A stretch of 64,000 bases of DNA. Origin: JBCBKP01 sp038521625. GTDB lineage: Bacteria > Planctomycetota > Phycisphaerae > Phycisphaerales > UBA1924. Below are positions 1 through 7,872 of the stretch, piece by piece (the stretch's first letter is position 1; every line of letters starts with the position of its first letter). Position numbers and translations under genes: made by a program. The notes under the pieces were generated by a model, which saw only the letters and a list, made by a program, of their open reading frames with translations, was not told the DNA's origin and did not search any database. The stretch is taken from assembly GCA_038521625.1 (NCBI GenBank), contig JBCBKP010000006.1, positions 45,233 through 109,232 of the forward strand, written 5' to 3'.

Positions 1-252
1 CTTGACGCCGCAGGCCTCGATCTCGTCGAGGGCCGCGCGCGTCGCGTCTCCCCGCAGCACCAGCCGCCCGCGGTGCGCGTGCCCGGCATCGCGCAGGCGC
101 ACCGCCGCGGCGAGCCGTCCCTCGCGGAACTTGGCGTCCGCGTCGGGCGTCGGCTCGGGCGGCCGCTCTGTGACCTGCGCGGGGAGCGAGCCGGCGAGAC
201 CCGCCAGCGCGACGAGAACCGACGGCACGAACGAACGGCTGGCACGCGGCAT
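1..252 (-). CDS. Secreted protein of unknown function, N-terminal part
   Basis: Partial gene: the start is inside the window and the 3' end lies beyond base 1. The first 84 residues begin with an Arg-containing n-region, a hydrophobic stretch (FVPSVLVALAGLAGSLPAQ) and a plausible signal peptidase site after PAQ, so the product is probably exported. The mature part visible (KFREGRLAAAVRLRDAG, HRGRLVLRGDATRAALDEI) has no motif I recognise. GAGGAG lies seven to twelve bases before the ATG and supports this start. It is upstream of, and in the same direction as, nothing else in the window on its 5' side except the methyltransferase about 195 bases away. Confidence 0.6.
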   Translation of the reverse strand, partial: MPRASRSFVPSVLVALAGLAGSLPAQVTERPPEPTPDADAKFREGRLAAAVRLRDAGHAHRGRLVLRGDATRAALDEIEACGVK

Positions 253-447
253 CCGGTCTGCTCCTCGAACGGAATCGACGCGGCCCCGATCGAGACCCGA
301 ACGGCCCCGGCGACGTCGAAGAAGAACCCTTAAAACGTACCCCAGGTTCCGCCCAGAACCCAACGTCGGGTGCGGGCGTTCATTCCAATACGGCCAAAAA
401 ACCCGGGCGAACCGCCCGGACGGCCGGTGCGGAGGACCGGGATGGCC

Positions 448-1410
448 TCAGGCGTCGTCCGCGCCCGTGCCGCGGCCGCGCTTCGGGTGGATGGCGGTCG
501 AGGCGCCGCGGAGCTGCGAGGCGTCGGGATCGATCCGGATCGGGCCGGCTTTGATGCGCTCGAAGGCCCGCTTGGCGTTGGCCTTGCTGAACTCGGTGCC
601 GATGAACCGGCGGCCGAGCGCGTGGGCGACGACGCCGGTCGTGCCGCTGCCGAGGAACGGGTCCAGCACGAGATCGCCCGGGTTCGAGCAGGCCCGGACC
701 ACGCGCTCGAGATAGACCTCGGGCAGCTGGTTGTCGTGCCCGTGGCGGCGTTCTTTGTTGTTGCCCTGCACGCGCCCCCAGTGCTGTCCGTACCAGACGT
801 CCATCGGCACCCGCATGCCGGCGGGCATGCCGTCGCGCTTGTTCTCGGTGCGCGCGTCGCCGTAGATCGCGCGCCGGTCGGAGGTCTCGAGGATCGGGTC
901 CGGGTTCCAGATTCGGCGCTTCGGGTCCTTGCAGAAATAGAGCGCGTGGACCTTGGAGTTGATGAACCGGCCCTTGGTGTTCTGCCCGAAGCGGTAGTGC
1001 CAGACGCACCAGTTGACCATCGCGAGGCGCTTGGCCTTGAGGTAGACGACGATCTCGGCGGCCCAGGTGTCGGGGATGTTGACCCAGATCGAGCCGTGGT
1101 CGGCGAGGGCCTCGACGCACAGGTCGAGCCAGGCGTGCGTGAAGTCGAGGTACTCGCGCTCCGGCATCCGGTCGTCCCACTCGTCGTAGGCCCGGGCCCA
1201 GTTGAACGGCGGGTCGGCGAAGACCAGATCGAACGCGCCGGCGCGGACCTCGGGGATCCTGGGCAGGATCTCGCGGCAGTCGCCGACGTAGACGCGGCAC
1301 TCGGGCGACTTCACGCTGTGCGCCGGCCTCGGTCCGGGCGCGGCCTTCTTCGTCGTTCGGCGCTTGGCGGGTGCGCGCGCGGCGTCGGGTTTGGCGGGGG
1401 CTCTGGTCAT
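448..1410 (-). CDS. Orphan beta-class DNA adenine-N6/cytosine-N4 methyltransferase
   Basis: A 320-residue member of the N6_N4 methylase family (PF01555 type), which transfers a methyl group from S-adenosylmethionine to adenine or cytosine in DNA. The catalytic motif IV DPPF is at residues 66-69 and the SAM-binding motif I DPFLGSGTT at 250-258, so motif IV precedes motif I, which is the beta-class order; the Asp in DPPF favours N6-adenine. The first 30 residues are Lys/Arg/Ala-rich. No restriction endonuclease gene is adjacent, so it looks like an orphan enzyme with a regulatory or housekeeping role. The recognition sequence cannot be told from the sequence. No strong ribosome binding site is seen before the ATG. 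Confidence 0.88.
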   Translation of the reverse strand: MTRAPAKPDAARAPAKRRTTKKAAPGPRPAHSVKSPECRVYVGDCREILPRIPEVRAGAFDLVFADPPFNWARAYDEWDDRMPEREYLDFTHAWLDLCVEALADHGSIWVNIPDTWAAEIVVYLKAKRLAMVNWCVWHYRFGQNTKGRFINSKVHALYFCKDPKRRIWNPDPILETSDRRAIYGDARTENKRDGMPAGMRVPMDVWYGQHWGRVQGNNKERRHGHDNQLPEVYLERVVRACSNPGDLVLDPFLGSGTTGVVAHALGRRFIGTEFSKANAKRAFERIKAGPIRIDPDASQLRGASTAIHPKRGRGTGADDA

Positions 1411-1473
1411 CCGTGTGCAATCTAGCGCGGCGTGCAGCGTAGCGCAACGGCGGCGGTCGCGCCACCGCGATCT

Positions 1474-2418
1474 CTATTCCTTCGGCGCAGCGCGCGCCGG
1501 CGCTCCAGATTCCGCCTCGATCTCGTACGCGCGCCGGGGCGGGGCGAGTGGGTCGTCTCGAGGTGTTTGCCAGTCTTCGCGGGCCGCCTCGCGGGTGAGC
1601 CAAACAAAGATCTGGCGTCGATCAGTTCTCTTGCCATCGGCACGACGTGACGCGAGTGCGCGCGCGAATCGCATCGCCGAGGACCTGCTAGGCAAATGGG
1701 CGCAGGCACCACACTCGCGCACCATGCATTCGAACATTTCTTCGGCTTCGCCATGATCCACCCGCCCGACCTTCTCGATGGCGACCGAGTCGATGAGTGC
1801 GACCGGGCGTCCTGGGCTCAGGATCATGTTCGATGGCTTGTGGTCGAGGTTGGCAAGAGCCGGTCGGCCATCGAGCAGGTTGGCCGTGAGATCAGCGAGC
1901 GCCGCGCTGATCGCTTGCTCCTCCGCGATCGTCCGGTCGTCCGCCGCCAGGCGCTCCAGAAGCGTCGGGCCCTCGATCCAGCGCGCCACCAGCACCTCGA
2001 CGAAGCCGGACCGGCCCTTGCCCCGCAGGATCGCGTGGCACGGCGAGCACGGGATCTTCTTCTTCTCGAGCAGCCGCGCGCCGTCGCGCTGCCGCCAGGC
2101 CTTAGTCTTGCGCAGCAGCGCCTGGAATCGCTTGCCGATCCCGCGCAGCGGCTCGACCTTCAGCACGCACTCCAGCGCCCGCTCGCGCTTGCCGCGACCG
2201 ACAGGCAGCGTCGCTCGCCAGACCGTGCCCTTGCGGCCCGCTTTCAGGACCCACGCTTTCGCAGCCTCGTTCGGCCCGTCGCCGCGCCAGTCCACGCGCG
2301 CCAGCGCCTCGGACCACTCCGCGGCGCCGTAGCCGTAGCCCCCGGCGTACCAGGCCACCTTCACGGTGCCGGTGGGGGGGTAGAACACCTTCCGGTTCTG
2401 ATTTCGGGTCTCGCGCAC
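1474..2418 (-). CDS. WaaP/Kdo-kinase-like small-molecule kinase
   Basis: A 314-residue protein with the core of the lipopolysaccharide kinase family (Kdo/WaaP, protein-kinase fold). The catalytic-loop equivalent is LANLDHKPSNMIL at about 192-204 with the Asp and Asn expected of HxDxxxxN loops, followed by VALIDS for the metal-binding Asp. Members phosphorylate heptose or Kdo in lipid A-core, so an envelope sugar is the likely substrate. The start is GTG at 2418. It lies 63 bases from the methyltransferase in the same direction. A two-Cys motif (CSPC) near residue 125 is not a family hallmark. Family is moderately sure, substrate is not known. Confidence 0.7.
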   Translation of the reverse strand: MRETRNQNRKVFYPPTGTVKVAWYAGGYGYGAAEWSEALARVDWRGDGPNEAAKAWVLKAGRKGTVWRATLPVGRGKRERALECVLKVEPLRGIGKRFQALLRKTKAWRQRDGARLLEKKKIPCSPCHAILRGKGRSGFVEVLVARWIEGPTLLERLAADDRTIAEEQAISAALADLTANLLDGRPALANLDHKPSNMILSPGRPVALIDSVAIEKVGRVDHGEAEEMFECMVRECGACAHLPSRSSAMRFARALASRRADGKRTDRRQIFVWLTREAAREDWQTPRDDPLAPPRRAYEIEAESGAPARAAPKE

Positions 2419-2445
2419 GAGCCGAGGCTAACGCTCCGCCGCGCG

Positions 2446-2523
2446 GAACGAGCCCCTCTCGTGGGAGAGGGGTCAACGCTGATCTCGCCCGAATGACCCC
2501 CGTCGTGCGACGGGGGCTCGTTC
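2446..2523. repeat. Nested inverted repeat with two competing hairpins
   Basis: Outer arms GAACGAGCCCC (2446-2456) and GGGGCTCGTTC (2513-2523) are perfect reverse complements. Inside lie two further perfect stems: CCCCTCTC/GAGAGGGG (2453-2460 with 2465-2472) and CCCCCGTCG/CGACGGGGG (2497-2505 with 2508-2516). The C and G runs are shared, so outer and inner pairings exclude each other. It sits between two divergent genes. It may be a mobile palindromic repeat or an RNA switch-like leader of the downstream gene; the sequence alone does not decide. Confidence 0.7.
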
Positions 2524-2565
2524 GTCGGTCCCGGCCAGCCTGGCGTCCTCGTACCATTCACCGCC

Positions 2566-5193
2566 ATGCCTCCCGACACCGGACAGGCGCCGCTCTCGGT
2601 CGCGATCATCTGCAAGGACGCCGCGCGCACGCTCCGCCCGGTCCTCGCCTCGGTGAAGGGCCTGGCCGCCGAGATCGTCGCGGTCGATTCCGGCTCGACG
2701 GACGGCACGATCGGCATCCTGCACGCCCACCGCGCGGTGGTGCACCGCGAGCCGTGGCGTGGCTACGCGCACGCGAAGCGCGTCGCCTGCTCGCTCAGCC
2801 GCCAGCCCTGGGTGCTGCAGCTCGACGCCGACGAGCCCGTGACGGCGGAGCTGGCCGCCTCGATCCGCCGGATGATCGAGACCGACGACGGCACGATCAC
2901 CGCGGCGAGGCTGAACCGCGTCGTCTGGTACCGAGGCGAGCCGCTCCGCCACGCCTGGCAGCCCGAGCACGTCACGCGGCTCGTGCGGCGCGACGCGCTC
3001 TCGACCGGCTGCGCCGCCTGGGAGGGCGCCGAGCCGCACCCGGCGCTGGTCGTAAAGAGCGGGCGGGTCGTCACGCTGGAGGGCGCGCTCCGTCACGACT
3101 CGTTCGAGACGTTCTCCGAGCATCTCGCCAGGCAGCTCAAGCACGCCCGCGACGCCGCCGGGGCGCTGCACGCCGCGGGCAAGAAGCCGAGCCTGCTCCG
3201 CCTGGCGACCAGCCCGATCGGGGCGTTCTTCAAGCAGATCGTGCTCAAGCGGGCCCACGCCGACGGGCCCGCGGGCTGGCTGGCCGCCGGGACCGCCGCC
3301 GCGGGGACGCTGATGAAGCACATGCTGCTCCTGGAGCGGCATCTGATGGCGGGCGAGGGACCCTCCTACCATGAGCCTTCCAGAGGCGCGGCCGCCCGGG
3401 AAACGACGGCCGCAACCGGGGCGAGCGCCAGGTCGGCGCCGGGCGTCCCGACCCAGTCCGTTTCTCGACGCGAGACGAGCCGCCCCATGGCCGCAGCCGA
3501 CGAACCAGCCCGCGATCCCTCCCCCGAGGCCGAATCGGCCGAGGCGACCGAGACCGAGGCCCCCAGCTCCGAAGCACCCAGCTCCGAAGCATCCGGCTCC
3601 GAAGCCCCGGAGACCGAGCTTTCCCAGCCCGCGGGCGAGGACGGCGAGACCTCGAAGAAGAAGAAGCGTCGCCGGCGCCGGCGGAAGAAGAAGACCGCCA
3701 CGGCCGAGGTCGAGCCGAAGCCGGCCGCGATCGACGACGACGAGGACCTCGACGACGACGAGGACGACCGCCAGTCGGAGAAGCTCCGCGCCGTCGTCCC
3801 GATGTCCGAAGAGGCCAAGAAGCACGTCTTCGATACCGAGACCAGCTTCAAGGACCTCGGGCTCAAGGACGAGATCCTGCGCGCGCTCGACGACCACGGC
3901 TGGGAGCACCCGACCAAGATCCAGGGCACGCTCGTCCCGGTCGCCGTCACCGGCAAGGACGTGCTGGGTCAGGCCAAGACCGGCTCGGGCAAGACCGCCG
4001 CGTTCGGCCTGCCGCTGCTGCAGCTCGCTGAGAACGGCCAGCCGTTCCAGGCGCTGATCCTCGCGCCGACGCGCGAGCTGGCGATCCAGATCAAGGACGA
4101 CCTGACCGAGCTTGCCAAGTACACCGGGCTCAAGGTCGTGCCGGTCTACGGCGGCCAGAAGATCCAGACCCAGGCCGACCGGCTGAGGAAGGGCCCGGAG
4201 ATCATCGTCGGCACGCCGGGCCGCATCATGGACATGAACAACCGGGGGCTGCTGCCGCTGGACAAGATCCGCTTCGCCGTGCTCGACGAGGTGGACCGCA
4301 TGTTCGACATCGGCTTCCGCGACGACATCAAGCGGATCCTGGGCCTGTGCCCGAAGCAGCGCCAGACGGTCTTCGTCAGCGCGACGATCAGCGACGAGAT
4401 CGAGCGCCTCGTCAAGAAGCACATGATCGATCCCGAGCGGCTGACGGTCGCCTCGGGCTCGCTCACCGTCGAGCTCGTCAAGCAGCACCACATCCCGGTC
4501 AACGGCTGGGACAAGAAGCGCATGCTCGCCCACGTGCTGACCCACGAGGAGCCCGACCTGACGATCGTCTTCTGCCGGATGAAGCGCACGGTCGACAAGC
4601 TCGCCGACTTCCTCGCCGACAAGGGCATCCCGGCGCTCGCGCTGCACGGCGACCTCAGCCAGGGCAAGCGCAACCAGACGATGAAGAAGTTCCGCGCCGG
4701 CACGCTCGGCGTGCTCGTCGCCTCCGACCTCGCCGCCCGCGGCCTCGACGTCGACGGCATCAGCCACGTCGTCAACTACGACCTGCCCGACGACCCCGAC
4801 CTATACGTCCACCGCATCGGGCGCACCGCCCGCGCCGGTCGCGAGGGCATCGCCTGGTCGCTGGTCACGCCCGAGCAGGGCAAGCTGCTGACCGAGATCG
4901 AGAACCTCATCAACGCCGAGATCCCCAAGAAGGACTACCCCGACTTCGAGCCGCGCGAGACGCCGCCGGACGGCTGGAAGCCCGAGCCGACCGGCGGGCG
5001 GCCCCCCGTCGTCGTCGAGGGCGTCGATAAGCCCACGCGGAGCCGCTACGAGGACCTCGGCGCCCCCGACACCGAGAAACTCAGCAAGGAAGAGCTCGCG
5101 GCCAAGTTCCCCGGCGGCGTCGTGCCCAAGAAGCCGCCGAAGCGCCGCATCCGCGGCACGGTCCGCACGCACCGCGGCAACCGCGACGCCTGA
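2566..5193 (+). CDS. Family 2 glycosyltransferase fused in frame to DEAD-box RNA helicase
   Basis: One uninterrupted frame of 875 codons. Residues 8-270 match WaaE-type family 2 glycosyltransferases (VAIICKDAARTL, VDSGSTDGT, LDADEP), which add a sugar to lipid A core. Residues 271-420 are low complexity: an Ala/Ser/Glu region with SSEA repeats, then a KKKKRRRRRRKKK tract. Residues 425-810 are a DEAD-box RNA helicase: Q motif, Walker A AKTGSGKT (470-477), DEVD instead of DEAD (574-577), SAT (605-607) and HRIGRTARAGR from 749. A Met at residue 308 (base 3487) could be the true helicase start, with a glycosyltransferase whose stop codon was lost or missed. Codons between bases 3375 and 3486 end in A or T more often than neighbours, like intergenic sequence. 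Both domains are certain; one joint polypeptide is not. Confidence 0.8.
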   Translation: MPPDTGQAPLSVAIICKDAARTLRPVLASVKGLAAEIVAVDSGSTDGTIGILHAHRAVVHREPWRGYAHAKRVACSLSRQPWVLQLDADEPVTAELAASIRRMIETDDGTITAARLNRVVWYRGEPLRHAWQPEHVTRLVRRDALSTGCAAWEGAEPHPALVVKSGRVVTLEGALRHDSFETFSEHLARQLKHARDAAGALHAAGKKPSLLRLATSPIGAFFKQIVLKRAHADGPAGWLAAGTAAAGTLMKHMLLLERHLMAGEGPSYHEPSRGAAARETTAATGASARSAPGVPTQSVSRRETSRPMAAADEPARDPSPEAESAEATETEAPSSEAPSSEASGSEAPETELSQPAGEDGETSKKKKRRRRRRKKKTATAEVEPKPAAIDDDEDLDDDEDDRQSEKLRAVVPMSEEAKKHVFDTETSFKDLGLKDEILRALDDHGWEHPTKIQGTLVPVAVTGKDVLGQAKTGSGKTAAFGLPLLQLAENGQPFQALILAPTRELAIQIKDDLTELAKYTGLKVVPVYGGQKIQTQADRLRKGPEIIVGTPGRIMDMNNRGLLPLDKIRFAVLDEVDRMFDIGFRDDIKRILGLCPKQRQTVFVSATISDEIERLVKKHMIDPERLTVASGSLTVELVKQHHIPVNGWDKKRMLAHVLTHEEPDLTIVFCRMKRTVDKLADFLADKGIPALALHGDLSQGKRNQTMKKFRAGTLGVLVASDLAARGLDVDGISHVVNYDLPDDPDLYVHRIGRTARAGREGIAWSLVTPEQGKLLTEIENLINAEIPKKDYPDFEPRETPPDGWKPEPTGGRPPVVVEGVDKPTRSRYEDLGAPDTEKLSKEELAAKFPGGVVPKKPPKRRIRGTVRTHRGNRDA

Positions 5194-5282
5194 GCGATCG
5201 TCGAACTCGGGAATTCACCTAGACGGATCCGTGCCCGATCGCGGTAGGCTGGCACCGCAGAGGGGCTCAGAGAGGATCCGCC

Positions 5283-6152
5283 GTGCACGCCAGCGTTCGT
5301 TTCGTCGTGGCCATCGTCGCGATGGTCTCGTCCGCCGCCCACGCCGCGGCGGGGTCGCAGCCGGTGCGGCCGCCCGCCGGGCCGGTCGCAGACACCGGGC
5401 GCTTCGGTCCGAGAACCGAGATCAACGCCGCCAACACGCCGGGCGACAACGACTCGGTGTTCCGCATCGTCAGCCCGGGCAGCTACTACCTGGCCCAGAA
5501 CATCAGCGTGCCCGCCGGCTTCGCCGGCATCGAGATCTCGTCCAGCGATGTGACCATCGATCTCGGCGGATTCAGGATCGCCGGGTTCTTCGGCGAGGGC
5601 GGCGTCGGCATCAGGGTCGCGTCGCAGCAGGTCCAGATCTTCACCAACATCGCCATCCGCAACGGCATCATCCGACAGTGCAACCGCGGCATCGAGGTCG
5701 GCAACTTCGGCGTCTCCGGCATCGAGGCACACAACGTGCTCATCTCGGGCATCAAGATGGACCTGGTGCGGTCCGGCGTCTTCGCCCGTCGCGCGGTCAT
5801 CGAGGGCTGCAACGTGCGGGCCCGCGAGATCGGCTACAGCCTCATTGAGTCGATGATCAACGGATCCACCGCCGTGCTCTACGACTCGGGGGCGACCTCG
5901 GTGGCCTTCGACCTCGCGCAGTCTTCCGCGAACGACTGCACCGCCGCGTCGGAGGACAACGCGTCCGGCTCGGTGGGCTTCGAGCTCACCACGAGCCGGG
6001 TCGGGTCCAGCCAGGCCGCAGGCGTCCCGATCCCCTTCAGGCTGCAGTTCACCTCGCTCGCGACCAGCTGCTACGGCATCCCCGCCGCCGGCAACTCTGT
6101 CAGCGCCGACTCTGACGTCTTCGACAGCAACTTCGGGGGGATGACGCCGTGA
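5283..6152 (+). CDS. Secreted right-handed beta-helix protein, paralogue 1
   Basis: A 289-residue exported protein starting at GTG with AGAGGA six bases upstream. A signal peptide covers about residues 1-25. It is followed by the family signature PPAGPVADTGRFGPRTEIN, NTPGD, SPGSYYL and SDVTIDLGGF, then short beta-strand turns rich in Gly, Asn, Val and Ile, typical of pectate-lyase/NosD-like parallel beta-helices. No catalytic residues can be assigned. It is the first of three tandem paralogues; its TGA overlaps the GTG of the next gene, so they are co-translated. The role is probably extracellular or periplasmic; carbohydrate binding or adhesion is only a guess. Confidence 0.85.
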   Translation: MHASVRFVVAIVAMVSSAAHAAAGSQPVRPPAGPVADTGRFGPRTEINAANTPGDNDSVFRIVSPGSYYLAQNISVPAGFAGIEISSSDVTIDLGGFRIAGFFGEGGVGIRVASQQVQIFTNIAIRNGIIRQCNRGIEVGNFGVSGIEAHNVLISGIKMDLVRSGVFARRAVIEGCNVRAREIGYSLIESMINGSTAVLYDSGATSVAFDLAQSSANDCTAASEDNASGSVGFELTTSRVGSSQAAGVPIPFRLQFTSLATSCYGIPAAGNSVSADSDVFDSNFGGMTP

Positions 6153-6985
6153 GACCGATCATCGCCGCATCCCTATTCGTCGTCCCGGGCCTCGCGAGCG
6201 CACAGAACCTCCAGCCGCCGGCCGGCGTGCCCGGCGAGACCGGCCGCTTCGGCGTCGCGACCGAGATCAACGCCGACAACACGCCCGGCGACGCCAACAG
6301 CTCGTTCAAGATCCGCGCCAGCGGGAGCTACTACCTCTCGCGTGACGTCCTCGTGCAGCCCGGGTTTGTCGGAATCGAGATCGCCGCGGACAGCGTGACG
6401 ATCGATATGAACGGCTACACGATCCGCGGGTTCTTCGGCGTCGGAGGCTTCGGCATCGCGCCCCAGGACGGCGCCTCCGCGCAGACTTTCACGGGTTTCC
6501 GGTTGCACAACGGCCACATCCGCGAGGTTCAAGACGGCTTCAGCGCGCGTCGGCCGATCCCGCAGCAGGGCGAAACCGTGCTCGAGGAGGCCCTCGTCGA
6601 GGACATGACCTTCGACGTCACGCGCCAGGGTGTGCAGCTGGACGGCGGCGTCGTCCGTCGCTGCGCCGTCCGAACGCTCGGAGACGGCGTGATCATGATC
6701 GGGGGGATCGTCCGCGACTCCAGCGTGACGCTCGCCGGGACCGGTCGGGGCGGCGGATTCGGGCTGTCCGAAGCCAGCGCGGTCAACTGCATCGTGCGCG
6801 CCGACGACCCGACCGACAAGTCAGGCTTCAGCGGGCTGCGTAGCTCGATAACCGAGTGCACCGCGGTCGCCGTCGCCGACGGCTTCGTCTTGATCGACGG
6901 CATGGCCGCCAGGTGCTACACCAGCGCCCCGAACGCCGTGCAGTTCCTCGGCCAGGTCAGTTTCTTCGACTGCAACTTTCCCTGA
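6149..6985 (+). CDS. Secreted right-handed beta-helix protein, paralogue 2
   Basis: A 278-residue paralogue of the preceding gene. It has a short signal peptide ending LASAQ near residue 18, then PPAGVPGETGRFG, TEINADNTPGD, SGSYYLSRDV and DSVTIDMNGYTI in the same order, and a Gly/Val-rich helix body. The GTG start overlaps the upstream stop by four bases (GTGA). The body diverges strongly from the other two while the first 100 residues stay close, which suggests that the N-terminal part is the conserved functional or export unit and the helix turns are free to vary. Confidence 0.85.
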   Translation: MRPIIAASLFVVPGLASAQNLQPPAGVPGETGRFGVATEINADNTPGDANSSFKIRASGSYYLSRDVLVQPGFVGIEIAADSVTIDMNGYTIRGFFGVGGFGIAPQDGASAQTFTGFRLHNGHIREVQDGFSARRPIPQQGETVLEEALVEDMTFDVTRQGVQLDGGVVRRCAVRTLGDGVIMIGGIVRDSSVTLAGTGRGGGFGLSEASAVNCIVRADDPTDKSGFSGLRSSITECTAVAVADGFVLIDGMAARCYTSAPNAVQFLGQVSFFDCNFP

Positions 6986-6998
6986 TCGGAGCCACGCC

Positions 6999-7847
6999 AT
7001 GACCCGCACCGCTCTCACCCTCGCGTTCTCGATCGCGTCCACTGCGATCGCCCAGACGCAGCCGCCGGCCGGCGCCGTGGTCGATACGGGCCGTTTCGGC
7101 CCGCGCACCGAGATCAACGCCGTGAACACGCCAGGCGACGCCGATTCGACCTTCAAGATCACGCGTCCGGGCAGCTACTACCTCGCCGCCGACGTCATCG
7201 TCGAGGCCGGCTTCACAGGCATCGAGATCGCCGCCTCCGATGTGTCGATCGACCTGAACGGCTTCGCGATCCGGGGCTTCTTCGGCTCGGGCGAGAACGG
7301 CATCGCGCCCGACGCCAACAGCCGGACAGACACATTCAACGGCCTGCGCGTCGTCAACGGGCACATCCGTCAGATGCAGCGGGGCTTCCGCGGCAGGATC
7401 AACGCCGTGCCGAGCGGGCTCGTCTTCATCGAGAACGTCATCCTCGACAACATCACCATCGACGCCGACGTCGAGGGCATCCTCTTCGAGAGCGGCGTCG
7501 TCCGTGACTGCACCGTCTACTCGCGCGACGACGGCATCAACATGGTCGGCGGCCAGGTCGTCAACACGCACGTCCTGATCGCCGGCGGCGGAAACGAGAT
7601 CGGGATCGGGCTCAACGAGGCCGCCGCGATCAACTGCACGGTCGAGGCCGAGGACCGGGGCTCGACGACCGGCATCGCCGCCGTCAACGGCTCGGTGACC
7701 GGGTGCACCGTGATCGGGGTCTCGATCGGGTTCGCCGGGACCAGTTCGCTCTTCAATGGGTGCTTCGCCAGCGCGCCGCAGCGCGGCAGTTTCACGCTGG
7801 ACTGCCTCGTCTGGGACAGCAACTTCTCCGGCCCGAACCCGCCGTGA
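6999..7847 (+). CDS. Secreted right-handed beta-helix protein, paralogue 3
   Basis: A 282-residue third tandem copy, 13 bases downstream of paralogue 2 and in the same operon. The signal peptide (about 1-19, ending AIAQ) is followed by PPAGAVVDTGRFGPRTEIN, NTPGD, RPGSYYLAADV and SDVSIDLNGFAIRGFFG. The body repeats short N- and G-containing strands (VRDCTV, INCTVEA, VTGCTVIG) with one Cys per turn, a pattern of a stacked beta-helix with an internal Cys ladder. No enzyme motif is recognised. Paralogues occur again at 32014-33078 and 62080-63863. Confidence 0.85.
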   Translation: MTRTALTLAFSIASTAIAQTQPPAGAVVDTGRFGPRTEINAVNTPGDADSTFKITRPGSYYLAADVIVEAGFTGIEIAASDVSIDLNGFAIRGFFGSGENGIAPDANSRTDTFNGLRVVNGHIRQMQRGFRGRINAVPSGLVFIENVILDNITIDADVEGILFESGVVRDCTVYSRDDGINMVGGQVVNTHVLIAGGGNEIGIGLNEAAAINCTVEAEDRGSTTGIAAVNGSVTGCTVIGVSIGFAGTSSLFNGCFASAPQRGSFTLDCLVWDSNFSGPNPP

Positions 7848-7872
7848 TCGGGCCCGCCGGGTAGGCTCGGGC

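Noticed and set aside
448..2418. Restriction-modification or defence island around the DNA methyltransferase
   Set aside because: The neighbours are a secreted protein and a sugar-kinase-like protein; no nuclease, helicase-nuclease or toxin gene is adjacent.
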